DNA of 64,000 nucleotides from Ramlibacter pinisoli (GTDB taxonomy: Bacteria > Pseudomonadota > Gammaproteobacteria > Burkholderiales > Burkholderiaceae_C), in contig NZ_WSEL01000009.1 of assembly GCF_009758015.1 (NCBI RefSeq), positions 682,001-746,000 of the forward strand. Reading direction: 5' to 3'. The first letter of the stretch is position 1, and the number at the start of each line of letters is the position of its first letter. A program made the translations under genes and the position numbers. The notes under the pieces are model-generated. The model saw only the letters and a list, made by a program, of their open reading frames with translations. It was not told where the DNA came from and made no database searches. Below are positions 35,985 through 44,506 of the stretch, piece after piece.

Positions 35985-36569
35985 CTAGCGCAGGCCGTCC
36001 TCGCCCTTGATCTCGTGGACCTGCAGGCCGCCCACGCGTGCCGACGGCCGCCCGCTGTCGGTGACGACCACGGCCACCACGATCTCGCCGGCGCGCGGGG
36101 CGTCGGCCACCCGCGCCTCCATGGCGTCGAAATGGCTGCGCACGAAGGCGGCGTCCTTGTGGCCCAGCGGGACATCGATCGCGGTGCCCAGGCCGCCCTG
36201 CTTCTTGGCCGAGGGCACCAGCGCGGCGCCCTTCTCCACCGCCTGGCGCAGCGGTGCGCCCAGCTTGGGATGCAGGATGGCGGCGGCATGCTCCAGCTCG
36301 CCGGCCTCGCCGACGATGGCCGCCTTGCCGTAGCTGTGCGCCTGGCCGGGCTGGATGCCCAGCGCCTGCACGCACCGGCGGCCCAGCAGCGCGCCCAGCT
36401 CCTCGCCGATGGCGACCAGCTCGTCCAGGTTGTCGCTGTAGCGCCCGGCGTACGGGTTGTCGATGACGGCCATGGCCAGCGCCTTGCGCGCAGGCGGGTC
36501 GATGGCACGGCCCATCTCGGAGCGGATCTCGTCGACCTGCACGACGATCTTGCGGATCTTGCTTGGCAT
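35985..36569 (-). CDS. DUF1185 (amino acid synthesis family) protein, copy 1
   Basis: This is a 194-residue protein of family DUF1185/AA_synth, whose biochemical role is unestablished. Recognisable blocks are NPYAGRYSDNLDEL, SYGKAAIVGEAGELEHAA, GTAIDVPLGHKDAAFVRSHF and the C-terminal ARVGGLQVHEI. It is a diverged tandem paralogue of the next gene upstream (shared NPYAGRY, GKGAVIG/GKAAIVG, FDAMEARV/FDAMEVRV). Position beside 6-hydroxynicotinate reductase and UPF0280 suggests an accessory or enzymatic role in nicotinate breakdown. Confidence 0.83.
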   Translation of the reverse strand: MPSKIRKIVVQVDEIRSEMGRAIDPPARKALAMAVIDNPYAGRYSDNLDELVAIGEELGALLGRRCVQALGIQPGQAHSYGKAAIVGEAGELEHAAAILHPKLGAPLRQAVEKGAALVPSAKKQGGLGTAIDVPLGHKDAAFVRSHFDAMEARVADAPRAGEIVVAVVVTDSGRPSARVGGLQVHEIKGEDGLR

Positions 36570-36601
36570 GGCTGTGGTTCCTCTGCTGTGGCCGGCCGCG
36601 C

Positions 36602-37240
36602 TCAGCGCTGCCCGTCCCATTGGCTGATGTCGGCCGCCTTCAGGCCGCCGACGCGTGCATGCACGCGCGGCCCGGTGCTCATGGCCAGGATGAGGACGAT
36701 CTCGTCGGCGTGCGGCGCGCCGGGCACCCGCACCTCCATCGCGTCGAAGTGGCTGCGCACGTAGGCGGCGTTGATGTGGGTGAGCGGGATGTCGAGCGCG
36801 GTGCCGGGGGCGCCGACCTTCTTGGTCGACGGCACGATGGCCAGCGCATTGCCGGGCTGGCCCAGGCCCTTCGCACCGGTCCCGGCGTCGGCCTTCCAGC
36901 CGAGCAGCTCGCGCATGGCGTAGCCCCCCGGCACATGCCAGAGCGCGCCGTGCTCCAGCTCGCCGGCGGCGCCGATGACGGCGCCCTTGCCGTAGCCCTG
37001 GATGGCGGCGGGCGGCACGTCCATCGCCGAGCACAGGCGCTGCGCCATCTCGATGCCCACCGGCTGCAGGGCGTCCATCAGCGGCAGGATGTCGGGCTCG
37101 TAGCGGCCGGCGTACGGATTGGCGAGCACCGCCGCGATGGCGCCCCGGCGCAGCGGCTGGGCAGGGACCGGGCCGAACTCGTGGTGGATGTCCTCCACCT
37201 GCGTCAGCACGCGCCGGATGTCGATGAGGGAACGGGTCAT
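36602..37240 (-). CDS. DUF1185 (amino acid synthesis family) protein, copy 2
   Basis: This is a 212-residue paralogue of the downstream DUF1185 protein, with NPYAGRYEPDILPLMDALQP, GYGKGAVIGAAGELEHGALW, GTALDIPLTHINAAYVRSHF and ARVGGLKAADIS. The two copies keep the same order of motifs but differ widely between them, so they may form a hetero-oligomer or have distinct substrates. It starts 10 bp after the stop of the UPF0280 gene, in the same operon. Confidence 0.83.
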   Translation of the reverse strand: MTRSLIDIRRVLTQVEDIHHEFGPVPAQPLRRGAIAAVLANPYAGRYEPDILPLMDALQPVGIEMAQRLCSAMDVPPAAIQGYGKGAVIGAAGELEHGALWHVPGGYAMRELLGWKADAGTGAKGLGQPGNALAIVPSTKKVGAPGTALDIPLTHINAAYVRSHFDAMEVRVPGAPHADEIVLILAMSTGPRVHARVGGLKAADISQWDGQR

Positions 37241-37250
37241 GGCGGCGCTT

Positions 37251-38153
37251 TCAGGCAGGAAGCCGTTCAGGGGCGGCAGGCGCGCTGGCGGGCGGCTGCA
37301 GGCGGGTGGGTGGATGGTCGGCAGTGGCGAACCAGCCTTGGCAGGCGAGGACGGCGGACTCGATCAGGCCTGCCGCCTGCAACTCGCGTGCCCGCGCCGC
37401 TCCGCGCGCGAGGGCACGCCGCACGGCCGCCTCGCCGAGCGCGGGGACGTCCACCGTGACGGGCAGCTCGCCCAGGTCGGTGTCGTCCTTCAGCTCGCAG
37501 GCGGGCCGGCGCCGGATGCGCGGATCGTCGACGTCGACCGCGTTGGCGACGACGGTGGCCGCCGCGTCGGCCTGGGCGGCGGTGCGCGCCAGCACGGTGA
37601 CGCTGTCGGCAATGCCGAGCGAGAAGCTGCGGCCGCGCCAGCCGCTGGTGGCGATGCCGCGCACCGGCTGGGCCGCGTGGATGCGGAAATCGCCGTCGAG
37701 GTGCAGGGCGCCGCCGCTGCGCTGCAGGCGCCCGAGGTCGGCGAACAGACCGACACGCAGGACCTCGCCCGGCGCCAGGTGCAGCGCGATGTCGCCGCCG
37801 TTGTTGACCCAGGCGCGGGCGATGCCGGGCTGCCGGTAGAAGGCGGCGAGTTCCTGCGCCACGGCGCCGGCCACGGCCGCCATCGGGGTGATGAAGCCAG
37901 CGCGGTACGGCTGGCAGGCCTGCCACATGCGCCGGGCGATGGGACCGGCGAGCGAGCACTCCTCGCCCACCGGCTGGCGCAGCAGCGGCAGCTCGGCCAC
38001 GAGTTCGTCGAGCACGCCGCGGAAACGCTGCCACGCCGCCTCGTGGGCGGCCTGCACCGCACCCGCCTCGCCGTCGGCGCCGATGACGATGTCGATCGGG
38101 CCGTGCTGGAAATGCCAGCGCTGGCCGGACAGGGGTTGGCGCTGCGCGCTCAT
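37251..38153 (-). CDS. UPF0280 family protein, ApbE-like fold
   Basis: This is a 300-residue protein of family UPF0280 (COG2122), unassigned biochemically. Two segments resemble the flavin-transferase ApbE: VNNGGDIALHL (about 116-126), like the ApbE NxGGD loop, and DSVTVLARTAAQADAAAT (183-200), like the ApbE VTVIAPSAxxADALAT segment with its metal-binding Asp/Thr. It lies between the DUF1185 pair and the 6-hydroxynicotinate reductase gene (11-bp gaps). A role in attaching flavin to the reductase is an attractive inference. Confidence 0.82.
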   Translation of the reverse strand: MSAQRQPLSGQRWHFQHGPIDIVIGADGEAGAVQAAHEAAWQRFRGVLDELVAELPLLRQPVGEECSLAGPIARRMWQACQPYRAGFITPMAAVAGAVAQELAAFYRQPGIARAWVNNGGDIALHLAPGEVLRVGLFADLGRLQRSGGALHLDGDFRIHAAQPVRGIATSGWRGRSFSLGIADSVTVLARTAAQADAAATVVANAVDVDDPRIRRRPACELKDDTDLGELPVTVDVPALGEAAVRRALARGAARARELQAAGLIESAVLACQGWFATADHPPTRLQPPASAPAAPERLPA

Positions 38154-38163
38154 GGCCGTTGCC

Positions 38164-39753
38164 TCAGCCCAGCATGGGCGGCATGCCCAGCGGCCAGGCG
38201 TTGGCGGGCAGGAAGGCCTGCGGGCGGCGGCCGGTGGGGGCGCCGTCGTTGTGCCAGGCGCCATGCGCCAGCACGTCTTCGAGCGGGCGGACATAGCCCA
38301 TGTGGCCGCCGAGCGCTTCGTAGTCGGCCAGCCGCATGCTGAACTCGATGGGCGCGACGATGGCCGGCGTGGGCACGGTGCCGAAGCTGTGGTCGGGCAT
38401 GCGCATGACGTCGACCATCACGGTGATGCCGCCGCCCGGCCAGACGTAGGCCGGCGCACCGCCGCAGGTGACGTTGACCAGCGCCTGCTTGATCGCCCGC
38501 GTCAGCTGCACCGGGTTGTCGGTGACGCCGGCGCGCAGGCTGCCCCCCGCCCCGCCGAGGAACAGCACCGTGCACAGCGACGGCTCGCAGTTCTCGCCGA
38601 TGCGCGCCACCGTGCCCGCCACGGCCGGCGGCAGAGGCAGCGGCCGCGGGACCAGGTCGTGGTCGAGCTCGTACCAGGCGGCGTGCTCGCCGGTGGTGGA
38701 CACCATGAGCAGCCGCAGCCCGGGCCAGGCCGCCTGCGGGTCCCAGCCCTCGACGATGGACAGCGGGTCGGCGATGTCGGTGCCGCCCCAGCCGGTGCCC
38801 GGGTTGGCCACCTGGAAGTAGCGCCCCGGGGTGGACTTGCGCCCGCGCACCTGGATGCCCGAGGGCCGCATGCCCAGGCAGCGGCCGGCCTGGTGCTGGG
38901 TGAGCACGCCGGTGATGTGGTCGTCGACCACCACCACCTCGTCGGCGTGGCCGAAGAACTGCTTGGCGAAGATGCCGATGGTGGCCGAGCCGCAGCCCAC
39001 GCGCATGCGCTGCTCCTCGACGCCGTTGACGATGGGCGCCCGGCCGGCCTGCAGGACGACCTGCGCGCCGCCGTCGATGGCGACCTCGACCGCCTGCCGG
39101 TTGCCCAGTGCCTGCATCAGGTCGCAGGTGACGCGGCCTTCCTTCTTGCTGCCGCCCGTGAGGTGGTGCACGCCGCCCAAAGACAGCATCTGCGAGCCGT
39201 ACTCGATGGTGGTGACGTGTCCGACCACCTCGCCCCTGCAGCGCACGTTGGCCTGCTCGGGCCCCAGCCAGCGGTCGGTGTCGATCTTCACCTTCAGGCT
39301 GCAGTAGCTGAAGATGCCCTCGGTGACCACGGTGACCAGGTCGACGCCCTCGGCCTGCGACGCCACGATGAAAGGCGCCGGCTTGTAGTCGGGGTAGGTG
39401 GTGGACGAGCCGATGCCGGTGACGAACACGCCCTCGGCGGGCAGCAGGCCGGCGGCCGGATCGGTGGGGTCGACCTCGCGGGTGGTGAAGGGCACCAGCG
39501 CGGCCTCGCCGGCGGCCAGCGAGCGGTGCAGGAACACCACCGGGTCGACCCGCACCAGGACGCCGGCCTCGTTGGCGTAGCGGTCGCAGGCGCCGGTCTT
39601 GCCGGCGGAGATCTGGCACAGCACCGGGCAGGCGTTGCATTCGATCTTGTCCGTGGCCATGCGCTCGTTGCGCGGCGCCGCCCTCTCCAGGACCTGCACC
39701 ACGGGCACCGACTCCAGCGTCGGCAACCCGTCAGTCTTGGTGTGTTCGGTCAT
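38164..39753 (-). CDS. hnr: 6-hydroxynicotinate reductase
   Basis: This 529-residue enzyme is expected to reduce 6-hydroxynicotinate to 1,4,5,6-tetrahydro-6-oxonicotinate. The N-terminus carries a ferredoxin-like cysteine cluster, Cys39, 42, 46 and 56 (CNACPVLCQ...GACDRY), for an iron-sulfur centre. The rest shows Gly-rich blocks such as TGIGSSTTYPDYKPAPF and NPGTGWGGTDIADPL. The family is known from Eubacterium barkeri nicotinate fermentation, where the enzyme takes electrons from ferredoxin. It is the first gene of the leftward operon; divergent genes for ferredoxin-NADP reductase and enamidase complete the logic. The ribosome site before the ATG at 39753 is weak. Confidence 0.85.
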   Translation of the reverse strand: MTEHTKTDGLPTLESVPVVQVLERAAPRNERMATDKIECNACPVLCQISAGKTGACDRYANEAGVLVRVDPVVFLHRSLAAGEAALVPFTTREVDPTDPAAGLLPAEGVFVTGIGSSTTYPDYKPAPFIVASQAEGVDLVTVVTEGIFSYCSLKVKIDTDRWLGPEQANVRCRGEVVGHVTTIEYGSQMLSLGGVHHLTGGSKKEGRVTCDLMQALGNRQAVEVAIDGGAQVVLQAGRAPIVNGVEEQRMRVGCGSATIGIFAKQFFGHADEVVVVDDHITGVLTQHQAGRCLGMRPSGIQVRGRKSTPGRYFQVANPGTGWGGTDIADPLSIVEGWDPQAAWPGLRLLMVSTTGEHAAWYELDHDLVPRPLPLPPAVAGTVARIGENCEPSLCTVLFLGGAGGSLRAGVTDNPVQLTRAIKQALVNVTCGGAPAYVWPGGGITVMVDVMRMPDHSFGTVPTPAIVAPIEFSMRLADYEALGGHMGYVRPLEDVLAHGAWHNDGAPTGRRPQAFLPANAWPLGMPPMLG

Positions 39754-39778
39754 GGACAATGGAGGGTTTCGGATCGGC

Positions 39779-39830
39779 TTGCCGGGTGGGGGACCATCAT
39801 GTAGGATCCACTGCAGTTTCATGTAGTGGA
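39779..39830 (+). promoter_or_regulatory. Divergent nicotinate control region: promoter and inverted repeat
   Basis: A rightward promoter is visible: -35 TTGCCG (39779-39784), 17-bp spacer and -10 TAGGAT (39802-39807). Immediately downstream is the inverted repeat TCCACTGCA-N6-TGTAGTGGA (39807-39830, 8 of 9 pairs), a size typical of TetR-family operators. CATGTAG occurs twice, 21 bp apart, around it. The site lies between hnr (leftward) and the ferredoxin reductase-tetR genes (rightward), so the TetR protein encoded at 40732 is the natural candidate to bind it. Confidence 0.55.
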
Positions 39831-39961
39831 CGCAACATGAAGCAGCAAATCTAGCCCATCGCCCGGCGGGTTGCAAGATTTTCTTTCGCGCCCCGCAAGA
39901 GGGCGAGGAGCCCCAGGATGAACCACACCATGCACATGCGTGCGCAGCCGGAGGCCCGGCC

Positions 39962-40735
39962 ATGAGCGCCTTCAACGAGGAAACCGTCACCGAGGTCCAC
40001 CACTGGACCGACCGGCTGTTCACCTTCAAGACCACGCGCGACACCTCGCTGCGCTTTTCCAACGGCCACTTCACCATGATCGGCCTGCGCATCAACGGCA
40101 AGCCGCTGCTGCGCGCCTACAGCATCGTGAGCGCGAACTACGAGGACCACCTCGAGTTCCTGAGCATCAAGGTCCCCGAGGGCCCGCTCACCTCGCGCCT
40201 GCAGCACATGAAGGTGGGCGACACCATCATCGTCGGCCGCAAGCCCACCGGCACCCTGCTCATCGACTACCTGCTGCCGGGCAAGCGCCTGTTCCTGCTG
40301 TCCACCGGCACCGGACTGGCGCCGTTCATGAGCATCGTGCGCGACCCCGAGACCTACGAGAAGTTCGAGCAGATCGTGCTGGTGCATGGCGTGCGGCAGA
40401 AGGACGAGCTGGCCTACCACGACCTGCTGGTCGAGCACCTGCCGGCACACGAGGTGCTGGGCGAGCTGGTCACCAGCCAGCTGCGCTACTACCCCACCGT
40501 CACGCGCGAGCAGTACCGCACCATGGGCCGCGTCACGGACCTCATGCGCACCGGCAAGATGTTCGACGACCTGGACATCCCGCCGCTGAACCAGGCCGAG
40601 GACCGCGTGATGATCTGCGGCAGCCCCGGCATGCTCAAGGACCTCAAGCACATGCTGGAGGAGCGCGGCTTCGCCGAGGGCAGCACCTCGCGGCCCGGCG
40701 ACTTCGTCATCGAACGGGCCTTCGCCGAGCAATGA
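39962..40735 (+). CDS. fpr: Ferredoxin-NADP reductase
   Basis: This is a 257-residue FAD enzyme exchanging electrons between NADPH and ferredoxin/flavodoxin. Diagnostic motifs are RAYSIVS (FAD binding), the NADP-binding STGTGLAPFMSIVRDPETYE and CGSPGML, and the C-terminal FVIERAFAEQ of subclass I bacterial Fpr. It is the first gene of the rightward arm, divergent from hnr. Because Hnr-type reductases use ferredoxin, this enzyme probably feeds that reaction from NADPH. No ferredoxin gene is in the window. It overlaps tetR by 4 bp. Confidence 0.92.
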   Translation: MSAFNEETVTEVHHWTDRLFTFKTTRDTSLRFSNGHFTMIGLRINGKPLLRAYSIVSANYEDHLEFLSIKVPEGPLTSRLQHMKVGDTIIVGRKPTGTLLIDYLLPGKRLFLLSTGTGLAPFMSIVRDPETYEKFEQIVLVHGVRQKDELAYHDLLVEHLPAHEVLGELVTSQLRYYPTVTREQYRTMGRVTDLMRTGKMFDDLDIPPLNQAEDRVMICGSPGMLKDLKHMLEERGFAEGSTSRPGDFVIERAFAEQ

Positions 40736-41409
40736 CCGCCACGGCGCCGCGCCGCTCCCCCGCCCGGACCGCCACTGCCGGCAAGCCGGGCGTGCGCGCG
40801 CTGGCCGCCCAGGAGACCCGCGACGCCATCCTCAAGGCGGCGACCCGCGTGTTCGCCAAGCACGGCTACTCGGGCGGGCGCGTCGACGCCATCTCCAAGG
40901 CCGCGCGGTCGTACGACCGCATGATCTACTACTACTACGGCAGCAAGGAAGAGCTGTTCATCGCGGTGCTGGAGGACATGTACCGCCGCTTCAACGAGGC
41001 CGAGTCGACGCTGGAGCTCGACAGCGACAACCCGGTGGAGGCGCTCACCGCGGTGATCACCTTCATGTGGACGTTCTACCAGCGCAACCCCGAGTTCATC
41101 ACGCTGCTGAACGACGAGAACCTGCACCGCGGCAAGCACATCGCCAAGTCGCTGCGCGCGCGCGACTACTCGTCGCCCGCCATCCAGATCCTCGAGCGCG
41201 TGCTGGAGGCCGGCGTCCGCCAGAAGGTGTTCCGGGCCGGCCTGTCGGGCCGCGACGTCTACCTGATGATCGCGGCGCTGAACTACTTCTACCTGTCCAA
41301 CCGCCACACCTTGTCGGCCTTCCTGGGCGAGAAGCTCGAGTCGCCCGAGGCGCTGGCCCACTGGCAGGCCTTCGTCGTCGAATCGGTGCTGCGCACGGTT
41401 CGGCCGTGA
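40732..41409 (+). CDS. TetR-family transcriptional regulator
   Basis: This 225-residue regulator has an N-terminal HTH (AILKAATRVFAKHGYSGGRV, then ISKAARSYDRMIYYYYGSKE) and a C-terminal TetR_C-like ligand domain (FITLLNDENLHRGKHIAKSL). It has a long Ala/Arg/Thr-rich N-terminal arm. It is translationally coupled to fpr and precedes the enamidase gene. It likely represses the divergent nicotinate operons through the inverted repeat at 39807-39830, with nicotinate or a pathway intermediate as inducer; this is inference. Confidence 0.88.
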   Translation: MTATAPRRSPARTATAGKPGVRALAAQETRDAILKAATRVFAKHGYSGGRVDAISKAARSYDRMIYYYYGSKEELFIAVLEDMYRRFNEAESTLELDSDNPVEALTAVITFMWTFYQRNPEFITLLNDENLHRGKHIAKSLRARDYSSPAIQILERVLEAGVRQKVFRAGLSGRDVYLMIAALNYFYLSNRHTLSAFLGEKLESPEALAHWQAFVVESVLRTVRP

Positions 41410-41452
41410 AGCGCCAGGCGGTCCGCTTTCGGTTTCTTTTCAGGAGAACGTC

Positions 41453-42640
41453 ATGGCAGAAGCGGCAGTCAGCGGCAAGTCCGGCAAGGTGGCCATCACC
41501 AACATCGGCCTGCTGCTCTCGGGCGACCTCGACCGGCCCATCCTGGACGCCGACACCATCGTCGTCCACGACGGGCTGATCACCGCGGTCGGTCGCGCCG
41601 CCGACTGCGACACGGAACGGGCCGACGTCACCATCGACTGCCGCCGCACCTGCGTGGCGCCCGGCCTCATCGACAGCCACGTGCACCCGGTGTTCGGCGA
41701 CTGGACGCCGCGCCAGGGCCAGCTGGGCTGGATCGACTCCACGATGAACGGCGGTGTCACGACCATGGTCTCCGCCGGCGAGGTGCACCTGCCCGGCCGG
41801 CCCAAGGACATCGTGGGCCTGAAGGCGCTGGCCATCACGGCGCAGCGCGCGTTCGACAACTTCCGCCCCGGCGGCGTCAAGGTGCTGGCCGGCGCGCCGG
41901 TCATCGAGCACGGCATGGTCGAGCAGGACTTCAAGGACCTGGCCGATGCCGGCGTGGGCCTGCTGGGCGAGGTCGGCCTGGGGTCGGTCAAGGCCGGCCG
42001 GGAGGCGGCGCAGATGGTGGCCTGGGCCCGCAAGTACGGCATCCAGAGCACCATCCACACTGGCGGGCCGTCCATCCCGGGCTCCGGCCTGATCGACAAG
42101 GACGTGGTGCTGGAGGCCGACGCCGACGTCATCGGCCACATCAACGGCGGCCACACCGCGTTGCCCGAGGCCCACGTCTGCGAACTGTGCGAACGCTCGG
42201 CGCGGGCGATCGAGATCGTGCACAACGGCAACGAGAAGGTGGCCATCGCCGCCGCCCAGGCCGCCCTGCAGCTCAAGTGCCCGCACCGCATCATCCTGGG
42301 CACCGACGGGCCGGCCGGCTCGGGCGTGCAGCCGCTGGGCATCCTGCGCATGGTCGCCATGCTGTCCAGCCTGGCCAACATCCCGGCGGAGCTGGTGTTC
42401 TGCTTCGCCACCGGCAACACGGCCCGGATCCGCAAGCTCAACTGCGGCCTCGTCGAGGTCGGCCGGGCCGCCGACTTCGTGTTCATGGACAAGGCGCAGC
42501 ACTCGGCCGGCAAGGGCCTGCTGGAGAGCGTGCAGCTGGGCGACCTGCCGGGCATCGGCATGGTCATGATCGACGGCATCGTGCGCTGCGGCCGCAGCCG
42601 CAACACGCCGCCGGCCACCGAGGTGCCGGTCGTCCTCTAG
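41453..42640 (+). CDS. ena: Enamidase (6-oxo-1,4,5,6-tetrahydronicotinate amidohydrolase)
   Basis: This 395-residue amidohydrolase-superfamily enzyme is predicted to open the ring of tetrahydro-6-oxonicotinate, giving 2-formylglutarate and ammonia. The metal site begins with HVH (His76, His78 in GLIDSHVHPVFGD) and continues with GEVGLGS, IHTGG, HINGGHTA and GTDGPAG. The stretch RPKDIVGLKALAIT and the C-terminal SRNTPPA resemble the E. barkeri enamidase, whose structure has a binuclear Zn/Fe centre. AGGAGA precedes the ATG. It is the natural successor of Hnr in the pathway and supports the assignment of the whole cluster. Confidence 0.88.
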   Translation: MAEAAVSGKSGKVAITNIGLLLSGDLDRPILDADTIVVHDGLITAVGRAADCDTERADVTIDCRRTCVAPGLIDSHVHPVFGDWTPRQGQLGWIDSTMNGGVTTMVSAGEVHLPGRPKDIVGLKALAITAQRAFDNFRPGGVKVLAGAPVIEHGMVEQDFKDLADAGVGLLGEVGLGSVKAGREAAQMVAWARKYGIQSTIHTGGPSIPGSGLIDKDVVLEADADVIGHINGGHTALPEAHVCELCERSARAIEIVHNGNEKVAIAAAQAALQLKCPHRIILGTDGPAGSGVQPLGILRMVAMLSSLANIPAELVFCFATGNTARIRKLNCGLVEVGRAADFVFMDKAQHSAGKGLLESVQLGDLPGIGMVMIDGIVRCGRSRNTPPATEVPVVL

Positions 42641-42986
42641 TTGCGCGGCGGCCCGCAGTCGCCGCTGGGGTCCAGCACTTCGGGGCCGCAGGCCGCGAAG
42701 GCCTCCGGCTTGATCCCGCCGCCCGCGTTCCGGTAAGGCGCGAAGCAGGCCTGGCTGCTGTCGTACGCCTGGCGCCGCTGACGGCAATCCTCGGCGCTGC
42801 CCCGGGCCGGCCGCACGCCGCCGGTCGCAGGCGCCGATGCGCCGACCGCCGGCGGGGGCGCCTGCGCCACCGCGCCCTGGCCGTCGTCGGCGGCCCGCGC
42901 CGCACCGGCCGCGCCGACGGCGAGCAGGCAGGCCAGGGCCCAGGCCCGGCAGGGCCCGGCGGGTCGTCGTGCAAGGAAGTGGCCGT

Positions 42987-42990
<4 letters not shown>
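42637..42990 (-). CDS. Small secreted Cys-containing protein
   Basis: This is a 117-residue protein with a signal peptide (Arg-rich start, core ALACLLAVGAAGAARA, cleavage before ADDGQ). An Ala/Pro-rich spacer is followed by a C-terminal domain of about 55 residues with four Cys (EDCRQRR, SQACFAPY, FAACGPEV, GDCGPPRN), possibly two disulfides. I do not recognise a family. Its ATG overlaps the stop of the upstream livF-like gene (ATGA) and its 3' end overlaps the convergent enamidase gene by 4 bp. The coupling suggests a periplasmic role linked to the transporter. Confidence 0.65.
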
Positions 42991-43759
<769 letters not shown>

Positions 43760-43760
<1 letters not shown>

Positions 43761-44506
43761 CAGTGCCCCAGGTAGGCGTCCAGCACCTGGGTGTTGGCGC
43801 GGATCTCGGCCGGCGTGCCCAGCGCCAGCACCCGGCCTTCCACCATCACCAGGATGCGGTGGCACAGGTCCATCACGAAGTCCATGTTGTGCTCGATCAC
43901 CACGAAGCTGCTGCGGCGCGACCGGTTCAGCTCGCGCAGCAGCGTGCCGATGCCGCCCACCAGGCTCGGATTGACCCCAGCGCAGGGCTCGTCCAGCAGC
44001 ACCAGGTCGGGGTCGGACATGAAGGCCATGGCGATGTCCACCAGCTTCTGCTGGCCGTAGCTCAGCTCGCCGGCCTTGCGGTGCGCCACGTGGCCGAGGC
44101 GGAACTGCGCCAGCAAGGCATCGGCCTTGCCGCCCAGCCCCGAATCGGCCGGCGCCGCCATGCGGCTCCACAGCGAGCCGTGGTGCTCCTGCGCTGCCAC
44201 CAGCAGGTTGTCGCGCACGGTCATGCGGCCGAACACCTGCAGCGTCTGGAAGGTGCGCCCCACCCCGCGCCGGTTGAGCGCCACCGGGTCGAGCCGGGTG
44301 ATGTCCTCGCCCTTGAGCTCGATGCGCCCGGTGTCGGGCCGGATCTGGCCCAGGACGCTGTTGAACAGCGTGGTCTTGCCGGAGCCGTTGGGCCCGATCA
44401 CGCCGAAGATCTCGCCCGGCAGCACCTCGAAGCTGACGTCGTCGACGGCCCGGATGGCGCCGTACGAGCGCGACACGCCGCGGACCTGGAGCACCGGTGC
44501 GGTCAT
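43760..44506 (-). CDS. Branched-chain-type ABC transporter ATPase (LivG-like), second cluster
   Basis: This is a 248-residue ATPase: Walker A GPNGSGKTTLFN, GVGRTFQTLQVFGRMTVRDN, signature LSYGQQKLVDIAMAF, Walker B LVLLDEPCAGVNP and H-loop IEHNMDFVMDLC. Start and stop codons overlap those of neighbours (TGATG with livF, 4 bp with livM), indicating coupled translation. It partners the LivF-like ATPase above. Confidence 0.9.
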
